Positions 25,958 to 34,641 of a stretch of 35,188 nt of DNA are shown piece after piece. Both the position numbers and the translations under genes were made by a program. This DNA is from Thermoguttaceae bacterium (GTDB lineage: Bacteria; Planctomycetota; Planctomycetia; Pirellulales; Thermoguttaceae). The stretch is taken from contig JAFZNK010000175.1 in NCBI GenBank assembly GCA_017550965.1, positions 1-35,188 on the forward strand, read 5' to 3'. Each line of letters starts with the position of its first letter. The first letter of the stretch is position 1. The notes beneath the pieces were generated by a model that made no database searches, was not told where the DNA came from, and worked only from the letters and a program-made list of their open reading frames with translations.

Positions 25958-27853
25958 ATGCGCGTTTTTACCACGATCATTTTAACGTTAGCGGCGCTGA
26001 CTGCGTTAGGTTGCGCTAAAAAGGTCAAAATCGACCCTTACAAAGAGCAACAGCAGAAAGTGCTTATGAATAAAGGACGTCTGGTTCAGGACCTGGCCAG
26101 GCCCGGCAACGTCCACGCCGCAAAAATCGAGGGCGTGGCGCTGGTTCGCGGTCTTCAGGGAACCGGCGCGGACGAGCCGCCGTCAACTTATCAGCAGCTC
26201 CTGCTCCAGGACATGATGCGCGAGCCCGATCTGAAAAGAACGGCGAAATCGCAAATCGCGTCGCTCAACACGGCGATCGCGCTTATGGAAACGGTCGTTC
26301 CGCCGGGCGCGCGCAAAGGGGACAGACTCGACGTCGGAATCAAGCTTCTTCCCCAGTCGGAAGCGTCGAGCATTCAAAACGGATACGTTGAAAACGGCGA
26401 GCTCTATCAATACATGGCCATCGACGTCATCCGGCGCGGTTATCAACTTGGCGCCGTCAACGGGTTCGTAACGCTCGACCCCGATCTTGTCGAAAAGAAA
26501 AGCCCCGTCGCGTATAAGCAGGGCAAAATCATCGGCGGCGCGGTCGTTTCGCGCTCGCGCCCAATCTGGCTTGAAATTAAAGAAAACGAACGTTCGGCGG
26601 GCGTCGCCCAGCGGCTCGAAGACGTCATCAACAAGCGGTTCAGCTACACGCGCGCGGGATACGCGGGCAAGAAGAAAGTCGCCGAAGCGAAGTCGGGCGC
26701 CGCGCGCATCAATTTGGAAATCCCCGAGGAATATAAAGACAACGTCGTTCGCTACGTCAACGTCGTCGGGGCCATCTCCTTCTACGAGACGGAAGACGAA
26801 CTCAACGAGCGCGTCGACCGCCTCTCGAGACAGCTCCTGGATCCGGAAACGTCCGAATTTGCCGCGATTCAACTCGAAGCGATCGGCTCGAACAACGCGA
26901 AGGTCGTCGACGCGATTAAACGCGGGCTGGAATCTCCGATCGATTCGGTGCGTTTCAACGCCGCGATCACGTCCTCGTATTTTAACATTCGCGCGGAACG
27001 TCAGCTAACCGCCAAAATTCTCGCGGAATTTGCGCGAACCAGTTCGACGTACCGTCCCGCCGCGCTCGCGACGCTCGGCGTGTGCATGAAGACGTCGTTC
27101 GACGTCGACGCGGAACTGCGCGACCTGCTTTCGGACTCGAATATCGAGACGCGTTACGGCGCGTTTCGCGCGTTGTGGACGCGCAACCCCTCCGACTACA
27201 TGATCCAGGGCGAGAACATGGCCAATCAGTTCAGCTACCACTGCCTGAACTGCGGCGGAACGCCCTACATCCACATTGCGCAAAGCAATCGGCCGGAAAT
27301 TGTCCTGTTCAACGCCGACCAGATCTTTCTTCAGGGCAAAATCGACGTCGAAGCGAATCCGCGCCTGACGATCCGAAGCGAGGAAAACGATATCGTCGTG
27401 AAGAAATACGAAGCGGACGACGGTATCGACGAGCAGCGCCGCGTCAGCTACAAAGTCGACGACGTCGTTCGCGCGATCGTCGAAATCGGCGGAACGTATC
27501 CGGACGTCGTGTCGTTCTTAACACAGGCGAAGTCTCAAAAGGCGATCCATATTGCGAGCGACGACGGATCGTCCGCCGAATGTCCGCTTGCAATCGACGC
27601 CCTGCCCGGTTCCAAAACCTCGCATTTTAAGAAAGTCAAAGACGTGCAGGCGATCGCCGAACGAGAAGCCGCAAGAGAGCGAGCCGAGCGCGAAGCGAAC
27701 AAGCCGTCCGTATGGTCGAAGATGAACCCCGCGTCCTGGTTCGCCAAATCAGACGCCGACGGATCGGACGAATTCAGCCTTGAAGAGTTCGACAAAGCGA
27801 ACGCGGAAACCGCCGAAGAGTCGGAAGAATTCGAACTCAACCCCGACGAGTAA
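25958..27853 (+). CDS. FlgI-like (P-ring-type) domain lipoprotein
   Basis: This is a 631-residue lipoprotein. The signal peptide ends in the lipobox ALGC with Cys19. Residues about 55-240 resemble FlgI, the flagellar P-ring protein: KIEGVALVRGLQGTGADEP corresponds to the FlgI LVGYGLVVGLNGTGD segment. VPPGARKGDRLDVGIKLLPQSEASSIQNG corresponds to the LPPFARPGQRIDV segment, and IIGGAVV follows. After that comes an alpha-helical region (about 270-400) with HEAT-like character, a domain with FSYHCLNCGGTPYIHIAQ, and a charged acidic C-terminus. No flagellar gene is near it. A non-flagellar envelope role, perhaps ring or pore formation, is possible but unproven. The annotation FlgI-like lipoprotein is firmer than any function. 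Confidence 0.85.
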   Translation: MRVFTTIILTLAALTALGCAKKVKIDPYKEQQQKVLMNKGRLVQDLARPGNVHAAKIEGVALVRGLQGTGADEPPSTYQQLLLQDMMREPDLKRTAKSQIASLNTAIALMETVVPPGARKGDRLDVGIKLLPQSEASSIQNGYVENGELYQYMAIDVIRRGYQLGAVNGFVTLDPDLVEKKSPVAYKQGKIIGGAVVSRSRPIWLEIKENERSAGVAQRLEDVINKRFSYTRAGYAGKKKVAEAKSGAARINLEIPEEYKDNVVRYVNVVGAISFYETEDELNERVDRLSRQLLDPETSEFAAIQLEAIGSNNAKVVDAIKRGLESPIDSVRFNAAITSSYFNIRAERQLTAKILAEFARTSSTYRPAALATLGVCMKTSFDVDAELRDLLSDSNIETRYGAFRALWTRNPSDYMIQGENMANQFSYHCLNCGGTPYIHIAQSNRPEIVLFNADQIFLQGKIDVEANPRLTIRSEENDIVVKKYEADDGIDEQRRVSYKVDDVVRAIVEIGGTYPDVVSFLTQAKSQKAIHIASDDGSSAECPLAIDALPGSKTSHFKKVKDVQAIAEREAARERAEREANKPSVWSKMNPASWFAKSDADGSDEFSLEEFDKANAETAEESEEFELNPDE

Positions 27854-27877
27854 ACGGCGACGTCTCGCCTGAAATCT

Positions 27878-27911
27878 AAAACGCGCCGCCTAATCAGCGA
27901 CGCGTTTTTTT
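27878..27911 (+). terminator. Rho-independent terminator
   Basis: The stem AAAACGCG / CGCGTTTT extends imperfectly through CGC/GCG and is followed by a run of T, 24 bases after the lipoprotein stop. Confidence 0.75.
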
Positions 27912-27987
27912 ATGCGCGCGGAGTCGACGCAGGATTTTCCACTCAGCGAGTGGAAAATCTCGTGAGGCCGTCAGGAAACTACCGCGT

Positions 27988-28116
27988 TTTTACAGTATCA
28001 TTTACAGTATCATTTTACTGTATCATTTTACTGTGCCATTTTACTGTGCCATTTTACTGTGCCATTTTACTGTGCCATTTTAAAGTATCATTTTACTGTG
28101 TCATTTTACTGTGCCG
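27988..28116. repeat. Tandem array of ten 13-base units
   Basis: The consensus unit is TTTTACTGTGCCA. Four units (28026-28077) are identical; the outer units carry variants (ACAG for ACTG, TATCA for TGCCA), and the second unit is 12 bases. It lies between the convergent lipoprotein and AlbA_2 genes. The 13-base period is not a multiple of three, so it does not look coding. Confidence 0.92.
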
Positions 28117-28138
28117 TCTTGTGGTACAATCTCGTCGG

Positions 28139-29764
28139 TCATAAAAGAGTCCATTCGCCTTTTTTATCGCTACCTTCACGACTTAAAATACCAACCGTCT
28201 GAAATTCTTTTAAATATCTTTTAATCGTTCGCGAACTTAGGTCAGTTGCTAATTCCGCGTCGGCAATAGTCATACGGCTGTTCGAAGCAATCATTTCCAG
28301 CAACCTAACCGCCGTATTAAGCTTCTTTCCTCTACAGGTCGACAAAAAATCTTTGATCTTCGGCGAAAATCCCCCCAAGCCATAATCGTCGACGAGCTTT
28401 TTACTCTTCTCAACGTCGTTCTTTTTCTTCAATTCCACAGCTTCCGTCGCAGGGTCTTCTTCGTTTTGAATCCGCGCGAATTCCTCGTTGATATACGCGA
28501 TAACCTGCGTATAGTCGTCTGTCTCGTTGTTCGGACTCCACACGAGGTCCGGCGAACCGTTGTCCGCCATCGCTCTCTTAGCGCGGCGAACGCCGGAACC
28601 GTAGGATTGAATCAAGTCAAGTTTGAAGAACATTTCTTTGAGCTCGTCGTTCAGGTACCGTCTGTCGTCGAACTCAGTTTTTTCGTTCAAATCTTCGATA
28701 GTAATCGGGGGAAGCGGTCGGTTGTGGTTTACAAAAGACAGCCTATCCTTGTAAACATAGATCCCGACATACTGCGGTCGCGCGTACTCTTTGTGCAAAA
28801 TACAATTCGTCGAGAGCTCTTCAAACGTCTCCAAGGGCCAGTTGCTCACGCGATGGGCGCCCGACACGCCCCGTTCGCGAATCGTGTACGTCCGCATGAC
28901 GTAGTCTCGGAAATAATCGCGGACGCGTCGCGCCTGCATCCAGACGGGTCCTCTAAAAATCGTCGATTCCATTTTGTCCGTGCCAACGACCTCGCGAATC
29001 ACCTGAACGTATGCATACGGGATAAATTCGTCCGGATTGTCCGCAAACATCAGGACGGCGAAATTTTTCGCGCGGTACCCTCCATATTCGCTGTAATCAA
29101 TCAGATGAAGAGCCTTGGCCATTTCGAGTTTGGAAAGCGAGCGAATATCCTCCGCCGCGTTAGTTCGCGCTAGATATTCCTTCATGTACTCGTAGTTAAG
29201 GTCGTCGAGCGTCGCTCTTTCGTTGAGTTCGGACGTGAAATGAAAGTTCGCGAACTTCTTGAGCAGTTCAAATTCTTCGCGTTTATTCGGAAGGCGCGAA
29301 TCTCGCCGTACGCGTATGTACCTTCCAGCTCTCAAGTTGATCCTTTTATCCGTCTCCGCTCGGCGATCGGTCTCGTATGGCCCGTCGTTTCCCGGTTCTA
29401 CGGCGACGACAATATAGAATTTATCGTCTATTTTGTCCTGAATAAGATGATAGACGGGTTTCGGATGAATAAGAGCGAGTAGCGATTTGAGTTCGTTTTC
29501 TATCGATTCGATTTTTGCTTCGTCGATTCCCGAAATCGGACGAACCGGGACGGCTTTACGCCCCGTCGTTTCGTCGTCTTCCTCTTCGATTCCGATTAAG
29601 AGCAAACCGATTTCCCGGTTCATGTAGTTGTTAGCAAAGGCGCAGACAGTTTTCAAAACGCCGTCTTTGGCGACTATTGATTTCTTGTATTCGATACGGT
29701 CGCTTTCGACGGCGCGACTTTCGACGACGTCATGCGCCATTCTCCGAATATCTTCAATCTTCAT
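28139..29764 (-). CDS. AlbA_2 / HATPase-type DNA-binding regulator
   Basis: This 541-residue protein has the layout often labelled RecG-like or RNA-binding-domain (AlbA_2) transcriptional regulator. The N-terminal AlbA_2 (Schlafen-type) domain covers about residues 15-160 (ESDRIEYKKSI, LKTVCAFANNYMNREIGLLLIGIEE, RAGRYIRVRRDSRLPN). A HATPase_c_4 domain covers about 320-430 (CILHKEYARPQYVGIYVYKDRLSFVNHNRPLPP, IQSYGSGVRRAKRAM). A C-terminal winged helix has MTIADAELATDLSSRTIKRYLKEFQTVGILSREG. It lies alone, convergent to the lipoprotein gene. Some relatives lie in defence islands or act as antitoxin-like regulators; here there is no partner gene. The start at 29764 has a modest GGA site. Confidence 0.88.
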   Translation of the reverse strand: MKIEDIRRMAHDVVESRAVESDRIEYKKSIVAKDGVLKTVCAFANNYMNREIGLLLIGIEEEDDETTGRKAVPVRPISGIDEAKIESIENELKSLLALIHPKPVYHLIQDKIDDKFYIVVAVEPGNDGPYETDRRAETDKRINLRAGRYIRVRRDSRLPNKREEFELLKKFANFHFTSELNERATLDDLNYEYMKEYLARTNAAEDIRSLSKLEMAKALHLIDYSEYGGYRAKNFAVLMFADNPDEFIPYAYVQVIREVVGTDKMESTIFRGPVWMQARRVRDYFRDYVMRTYTIRERGVSGAHRVSNWPLETFEELSTNCILHKEYARPQYVGIYVYKDRLSFVNHNRPLPPITIEDLNEKTEFDDRRYLNDELKEMFFKLDLIQSYGSGVRRAKRAMADNGSPDLVWSPNNETDDYTQVIAYINEEFARIQNEEDPATEAVELKKKNDVEKSKKLVDDYGLGGFSPKIKDFLSTCRGKKLNTAVRLLEMIASNSRMTIADAELATDLSSRTIKRYLKEFQTVGILSREGSDKKGEWTLL

Positions 29765-29993
29765 TCCAGCTCTTCGATATTCCCTTTGAAATCGTCATAC
29801 GAACAACTAACTTTAAGGCGCATGAGGAATCTGTAACGAAAGTCGTCCGAGGTTTTGCAACAGCGGATTCGGACTTATAGAATCAAAGCGCCGCCCCGTT
29901 TGCCTGCAGCGTCCGCGCGACAGAGCCGGCCAACGGGAGGCGGTTCCAAGAAGCGCGCTACCGCTTGCGGCTCTTATGGACACGCGGTTCTTG

Positions 29994-30980
29994 TCAAATC
30001 GACATGCGTTTAATGAGCTTTTCCATATCCTCGGCTTTTCCGCGTCGTCCGACGACGGCTTCTTCGAGGCTGGTGTACGTAATTTGTCCGTTGACCATGC
30101 CGACCATGACGCCGGTCTTGCCGTCTTTAATCGCGTCGACGGCGCAGACGCCAAGCCGCGTCGCGAGAATGCGGTCGGCGGGCACGGGCGAGCCGCCGCG
30201 CTGGACGTGCCCGAGAACGACGTTGCGCATTTCAAAAGGACAGCCCGCTTCTTTGAGCGCTTTCATAATCTCGGCGGAGTTGCCAAATTCGTCCCCTTCC
30301 GCCACGACCATAATAATCGAGCGCTTGCCAAGATTTTTGCAGTAAGTCAGTTGGTTGACAATCTGCTGAATCGACGTCATCGTCTCGGGTATCGCCACGA
30401 CCTCGCAACCGCCGGCGATTGCGGTATACGTCGCGAGATCGCCACAATGCCGCCCCATGACCTCGACGAGGAACATCATGTCGTGACTGCCCGCGGTGTC
30501 GCGCAACTTGTCGATCGCTTCCACGCCCGTCTGAACCGCCGTCGGAAACCCGATGGTGAAGTCGGAGCCGTTAATGTCGTTGTCGATCGTGCCCGGTATG
30601 CCGATAATCTGGCCGTCCCAATATTGGCCAAGATCGCGCGCGCCCGAGAGCGTCCCGTTCCCGCCGATCGTAATGAGCGCGTCAAAACGGAGTTCCCGTA
30701 GAATATTCGCAGCCTCCTGAAGCCCTTCCGGATCGCGCATGCGCGAACAACGACTGCTGTTGATGAAGGAGCCGCCGCGATTCATCAGCCCGGAGACTTC
30801 GCGACTCTCGATTTTTCGATCGGTTCCGCCCCAGAATTCGCGATCCAAAAGCCCCTGATAGCCGTGTCGAATACCGACGACGGAATATCCCTCGAATTTT
30901 TCCGCCGCGCGCACGATCGCGCGAATACAAGGATTCATACCCGGCGCGTCTCCGCCGCTGCACAAAACGCCAATTTTCAT
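29994..30980 (-). CDS. pfkA: 6-phosphofructokinase, ATP-type
   Basis: This enzyme phosphorylates fructose 6-phosphate at C1, the committing step of glycolysis. It has 328 residues. Visible sites are SGGDAPGMN (8-16), GGNG (106-109), PGTIDND (129-135) with catalytic Asp133, MGRHCGDLA, and GHVQRGGSP. Gly109 and Gly130 at the positions that separate ATP from pyrophosphate enzymes (Gly104 and Gly124 in E. coli PfkA) favour ATP. An oddity is GGNG where E. coli has GGDG: Asn108 replaces Asp103, a metal-nucleotide contact. Some PFK subgroups differ here, so this need not mean loss of activity. The start at 30980 has AGGAG upstream. It is monocistronic on the minus strand. Confidence 0.95.
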   Translation of the reverse strand: MKIGVLCSGGDAPGMNPCIRAIVRAAEKFEGYSVVGIRHGYQGLLDREFWGGTDRKIESREVSGLMNRGGSFINSSRCSRMRDPEGLQEAANILRELRFDALITIGGNGTLSGARDLGQYWDGQIIGIPGTIDNDINGSDFTIGFPTAVQTGVEAIDKLRDTAGSHDMMFLVEVMGRHCGDLATYTAIAGGCEVVAIPETMTSIQQIVNQLTYCKNLGKRSIIMVVAEGDEFGNSAEIMKALKEAGCPFEMRNVVLGHVQRGGSPVPADRILATRLGVCAVDAIKDGKTGVMVGMVNGQITYTSLEEAVVGRRGKAEDMEKLIKRMSI

Positions 30981-31153
30981 TGTCGACTCCTACTGTTGTT
31001 TTTTAGCGAAACGATCCGCGCGCCACAAGCCCGACGCGGTTGCGTTTGAGTTCGATTTTAGCAGTTCCCGCGCAAAAATCAAGCGATTAACGCGACGAGA
31101 CGGCGGCGTAAAAAACGCCCGATCCGCGACGCGACGCCATAACGCAAAATGAA

Positions 31154-31192
31154 AACCGCCGCGACGATTTTTGACAGATCGTCGAGGCGGTT
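31154..31192 (-). terminator. Rho-independent terminator after the Ala-rich exported protein gene
   Basis: A 15-base near-perfect stem (arms 31154-31168 and 31178-31192) is followed on the minus strand by TTTTCATTTT. It separates the gene at 31260 from pfkA. Confidence 0.75.
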
Positions 31193-31259
31193 CGTTTTTA
31201 ATCGACGGTTATTTGAAACGCGACGCGTCGATTTAGAAATGATTTTTATTTCGAGCCGT

Positions 31260-34214
31260 TTACAGATCTTTGCCGGAAAGCGCTTTAACGAACTGCTCGT
31301 TGGAAACGCGCGCGGGGAAATACGCGACGTATTCGGCGATCGCGACGTTCAAATCGACGACGGTCTGAATATACGACAAAATCAACTCGCGATTCTTTTC
31401 GAGCGTGGCGACCGTGATTTGAGGATCGGCGTTGACGTCGAAACGAAGCATGTCTTCCGGCGCGTTCAAATTCGCGCTCAATTCCTGCGCGATTCTCAGA
31501 CGCTCAGGGATCAGCCCGACGGTGCGGCGCATATTCGCGTTGAACGCACGCGGAGAGCCAAGATCGAATTTCTTGCCGCAAAACGGCGCGGTCGTCGGCA
31601 CGGGATACCCGTATCCGGGCGAGACGTTCGTAAGGCGAAGCAGGCGGATCTGAAGCTCGCGCACTTTCGTCTGCGCGGCCGTTTGACGAGCTTGCGCGCC
31701 AAGCGCCTGCGTCTTGACAAACTGGTCGTTCGGATTCGATTTCAACGCGTCGGCGTATTTCGCGAGCGCGATATTCTCAATGCGAAGCGTCGCGACGGCG
31801 CCCTGAAGAAGCCAGTACGTCTTCGCAATGGCAAATCGCGCGTTGGGAGCGTTGGGCGCGTTCGAAAGAGCGTTCACAAGAGAAAGGCCGCGTTCCGAAA
31901 CGCCGGTTCGTTCGTCCGTTTTCGGCTGGACGGGCGCGAAGTATATCTCCACGACCTGTTGAACGCGTTGATAGGCTTTTGTTTGCTCGGCGCTTTCCGC
32001 TTCCGCCGTCGCGGCGGCTCGTTGCGCCGTTTCGTAGGACGTCGCGCTATTGGGCGAGCCGGCGGGCGCGTACCCGTTGTACGTCTGCTGACCTCTTACG
32101 ATAAAATCGTCCGCCGATTCCGACGTTTCCTCGTCCGCGTCGTCGATCGATCCTTTCATGACGCTCGAGAAGAAACTCTCGAGTTCCGCGTCAAACCGAC
32201 GCCAATACGCGCCGTCTCCGACCGGACGAACCGTCTGCTGGGGCGCGGGCCGATACGCCGGAAAAGTCGGCTGTTCGTACCCGGTAATGACCGTCGGAAG
32301 CGCGTCGACCTGCTCTTGAAGCGCGGCGGCCGCGGCGGCTTTCTGCGCTTCCTCCGCGGCCTTGCGCGCCGCCTCTTCTTCCGCGGCTTTACGCGCCGCT
32401 TCTTCCTCCGCCGCCTTGCGCGCGGCCTCTTCTTCCGCGGCCTTACGAGCCGCTTCCTCTTCTGCGGCTTTACGCGCCGCTTCCTCCGCCGCTTTGCGCG
32501 CAGCCTCTTCTTCCGCGGCTTTCCGCGCGGCCTCTTCTTCGGCGGCTTTGCGCGCCGCTTCTTCTTCCGCCGCCTTTCTTGCGGCCTCTTCCTCGGCGGC
32601 TTTGCGCGCCGCTTCCTCTTCCGCCGCCTTCTTCGCCGCTTCAAGCGCGGCGTCTTCGTCGACGGGGGCCGGTTTCGACAGTTCCGCGTCGCTCAAATAA
32701 CCGGCGGTAACGACCGTCGGGGTCGAATCGGCAGTTTGCGCGCTTGCCAACAGCGCCGCGACGGCGGCCTGGTCGACCGGCTCGTCAAGAACGCCGGCGA
32801 CGACTGGTTTGGGAACGGTCGTTTCGCTTTGCGCGAACGTTTTTTCAACGCGCGGTTCCGGAGCGTCGGTCAAGCCGGGCAAAATCAAGCCGCCGTAGGA
32901 ATAGGAGCTCGCGTAGGCGTCGCGGCGATAGCCCGACGCGGCGAAAACTTCGCGCGCGGACTCGAAATAATCGAGGCCGGGCAACACGATTTCGCGATAG
33001 CCGTAACGATCGTTGTATTGGGGCGCGGTCTGAGCGGGCCGCGGCGTTTGTCCGCCGGATCCCGCTTGCGTTTGCGCGGCGGGCCGCTGATTGAGCGTCG
33101 CGAGAAGCCGATCGCCCTGAAGGGAGCCGGGAACCGTCTCGCAGGAGTATGCGGCGATGGCGCAATTGTACTTGATCGCGGCGACGATCGCCTCTTTTTG
33201 CGCGGCTAAATAGCGGTCGGCCGCGGCGAAAAGGGAGACCGGAGACGACGACGATTTGAATTCCGTCTCGAAGAGCGACTTTTCCGCAGCCGCCTGACTC
33301 GCCCGCGACTGGAGCGTTTCGTACAGGAGCGGAATCAGGACGTTGATTCGCGACGCTTCCGCCGACACGCGGCGCTGACGCGAAATCTCCTCGAAGCGCG
33401 TCTGATAGAAACTCGTCGACGGCGCCGCGGACGGAACGTAAAGCACGACGACGTCCGTTCCGAAGAATCGCGTCGTCTTACTTGGCGCGTCGAGCGAACG
33501 GTTCATCGCGGCGCGGCGCCCCGCGGGGGTGGAAAACGCCGCGTCGAAATCGTACTGCGCTTGCGTAAAGTCGACGCGCGCGGAATCGTACGCCTGTTTG
33601 GCGGAACTCAACGCGGAAAGCGCGAGCGCTTTGACGTCGGCGGGAAGATTGCCGGAATATTTCTGCTGCAACTGACCGACGCATTTCTCAACGTAGGATC
33701 GGTTGCGCGAGCATAAGGCGACAAGCGCGTATTTGCCCGAGAGATCCCAATACGCGTCGAGCCGGCGGAGCCGATCGGCGGGCGAGTGCGTTCCGAAAAG
33801 AAGCCTGTCGAGCGAAAGAGGCTCGCCGACGACGTCCGGAAGAGATTGCGGAACCTGGAAGAACGGCGCGAGTTGAACGCCCGCGACGTCTGCGCTTTGC
33901 TTTTGCGAATCGCCGGTCGTCGCTTGAGACGCGGAACCGCGTCGATCGGGCGACGCGTTCGCGCCGGGGGCGACGTTCGTTCCGGACGGAGCCGCGCCGG
34001 GAGCTGGCGCGTTGGGCGGAGCCGCCGTCGCGCCGGGGGCGCCGCCCTCGGCTTCAAAATTCAGGGGGGGAATAGTCTCGTCCTGCGCGAACGAACACGC
34101 GACGGTTCCAAGCGCCGTTCCAGCCAACAGAGCGACAAGACGCGCCGATCGTAAGACCGATCGTCGAAACGCGTAAAGCGTCGAATACGAAAGGACGGTT
34201 GCGGCGATTTTCAT
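31260..34214 (-). CDS. Large exported protein with TolA-like repeat and TolC-like helices
   Basis: This is a 984-residue exported protein. I start it at 34214, where GGGAG precedes ATG; the frame is open to 34394 without a better site. The signal region has a twin Arg ([10 protein letters not shown]) before [18 protein letters not shown], so Sec or Tat export is possible. Domains in order: a Pro/Ala/Gly linker (about 55-115); a helical region with long heptads (about 130-370, with [24 protein letters not shown]); a linker; a repeat of about eleven EEEAARKAA units (about 525-625, one unit short by a residue); then another helical region ending [19 protein letters not shown]. The last block and the helices resemble TolC-family outer-membrane efflux proteins in planctomycetes. 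The repeat resembles the TolA central helix. The exact role is unknown. Confidence 0.8.
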   Translation of the reverse strand: MKIAATVLSYSTLYAFRRSVLRSARLVALLAGTALGTVACSFAQDETIPPLNFEAEGGAPGATAAPPNAPAPGAAPSGTNVAPGANASPDRRGSASQATTGDSQKQSADVAGVQLAPFFQVPQSLPDVVGEPLSLDRLLFGTHSPADRLRRLDAYWDLSGKYALVALCSRNRSYVEKCVGQLQQKYSGNLPADVKALALSALSSAKQAYDSARVDFTQAQYDFDAAFSTPAGRRAAMNRSLDAPSKTTRFFGTDVVVLYVPSAAPSTSFYQTRFEEISRQRRVSAEASRINVLIPLLYETLQSRASQAAAEKSLFETEFKSSSSPVSLFAAADRYLAAQKEAIVAAIKYNCAIAAYSCETVPGSLQGDRLLATLNQRPAAQTQAGSGGQTPRPAQTAPQYNDRYGYREIVLPGLDYFESAREVFAASGYRRDAYASSYSYGGLILPGLTDAPEPRVEKTFAQSETTVPKPVVAGVLDEPVDQAAVAALLASAQTADSTPTVVTAGYLSDAELSKPAPVDEDAALEAAKKAAEEEAARKAAEEEAARKAAEEEAARKAAEEEAARKAAEEEAARKAAEEAARKAAEEEAARKAAEEEAARKAAEEEAARKAAEEEAARKAAEEAQKAAAAAALQEQVDALPTVITGYEQPTFPAYRPAPQQTVRPVGDGAYWRRFDAELESFFSSVMKGSIDDADEETSESADDFIVRGQQTYNGYAPAGSPNSATSYETAQRAAATAEAESAEQTKAYQRVQQVVEIYFAPVQPKTDERTGVSERGLSLVNALSNAPNAPNARFAIAKTYWLLQGAVATLRIENIALAKYADALKSNPNDQFVKTQALGAQARQTAAQTKVRELQIRLLRLTNVSPGYGYPVPTTAPFCGKKFDLGSPRAFNANMRRTVGLIPERLRIAQELSANLNAPEDMLRFDVNADPQITVATLEKNRELILSYIQTVVDLNVAIAEYVAYFPARVSNEQFVKALSGKDL
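32341..32640 (-). repeat. 27-base coding repeat (EEEAARKAA units)
   Basis: About eleven near-identical 27-base units lie within the exported protein gene. Codon choice varies between units (GCGGCTTTACGC against GCCGCCTTGCGC), so the array is not a very recent expansion. One unit lacks a Glu codon. Confidence 0.9.
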
Positions 34215-34407
34215 AACAAACTCCCAGGCGGACGCAATCGGCGCGTCGACTCGCGGAAACAAACGTTGAGCAGAGCAAAACAGGTCAATAACGCGGCGCC
34301 GACGAGACGCCGATTTCGACAAAGCGCGTTCGCTCAAGAACGCGACGGCGGAGTCAGGCCTCCAGGCGCCCTCTGCGCGACGCTTAAAAGCCAATAAATC
34401 AACGTAT

Positions 34408-34436
34408 ATTATACTCGGGAATCTCTCAAATAGGAA
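34408..34436 (-). promoter_or_regulatory. Candidate promoter of the Ala-rich exported protein gene
   Basis: On the minus strand, TTCCTA (34431-34436) and a perfect TATAAT (34408-34413) are separated by 17 bases. This implies a 5' leader of about 190 bases. Confidence 0.5.
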
Positions 34437-34527
34437 TAGTTTTTTGGACGCTTAAATCTATTTGCTCTTTTTTTTTTTCGCAGAAAAGGTTAGTAATAGT
34501 AATAATCGTTTTATACGATATAACTAA

Positions 34528-34557
34528 TTGAAAACGAAATCTGACCCGCGCTAATAG
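34528..34557 (+). promoter_or_regulatory. Candidate promoter of the right-edge gene
   Basis: TTGAAA (34528-34533) and TAATAG (34552-34557) are separated by 18 bases. Confidence 0.4.
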
Positions 34558-34641
34558 CGACGGCGCCGTCGCGCGTCGACGTCGGGTTAGAACGAAACCG
34601 ATTTTACGGATTTAACAGTTTTTAGGGAGTTAGAGCGACCT

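Larger units (their letters stand above)
34215..34641. other. Divergent intergenic region, AT-rich centre
   Basis: This 427-base gap has promoter candidates for both flanking genes, a run of 12 T around 34470 and the small palindrome ATCGT-TTTAT-ACGAT at 34505-34519. There is no gene in it. Confidence 0.55.

Noticed and set aside
27988..28116. Possible CRISPR array
   Set aside because: The units are contiguous at 13 bases with no spacers, and there are no cas genes.
27950..28144. 64-codon open frame over the 13-base array (Phe/Tyr/Cys-rich)
   Set aside because: It arises from the repeat; a 13-base period would shift frame between units, and there is no ribosome binding site.
31149..33209. 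686-codon plus-strand open frame opposite the Ala-rich exported protein
   Set aside because: Its Arg/Phe/Gly repeats are the reverse reading of the 27-base coding repeat. The minus strand has the signal peptide, ribosome site and terminator.
34215..34394. 60-codon N-terminal extension of the Ala-rich exported protein
   Set aside because: It would bury the signal peptide and overlaps the leader. The ATG at 34214 has GGGAG before it.
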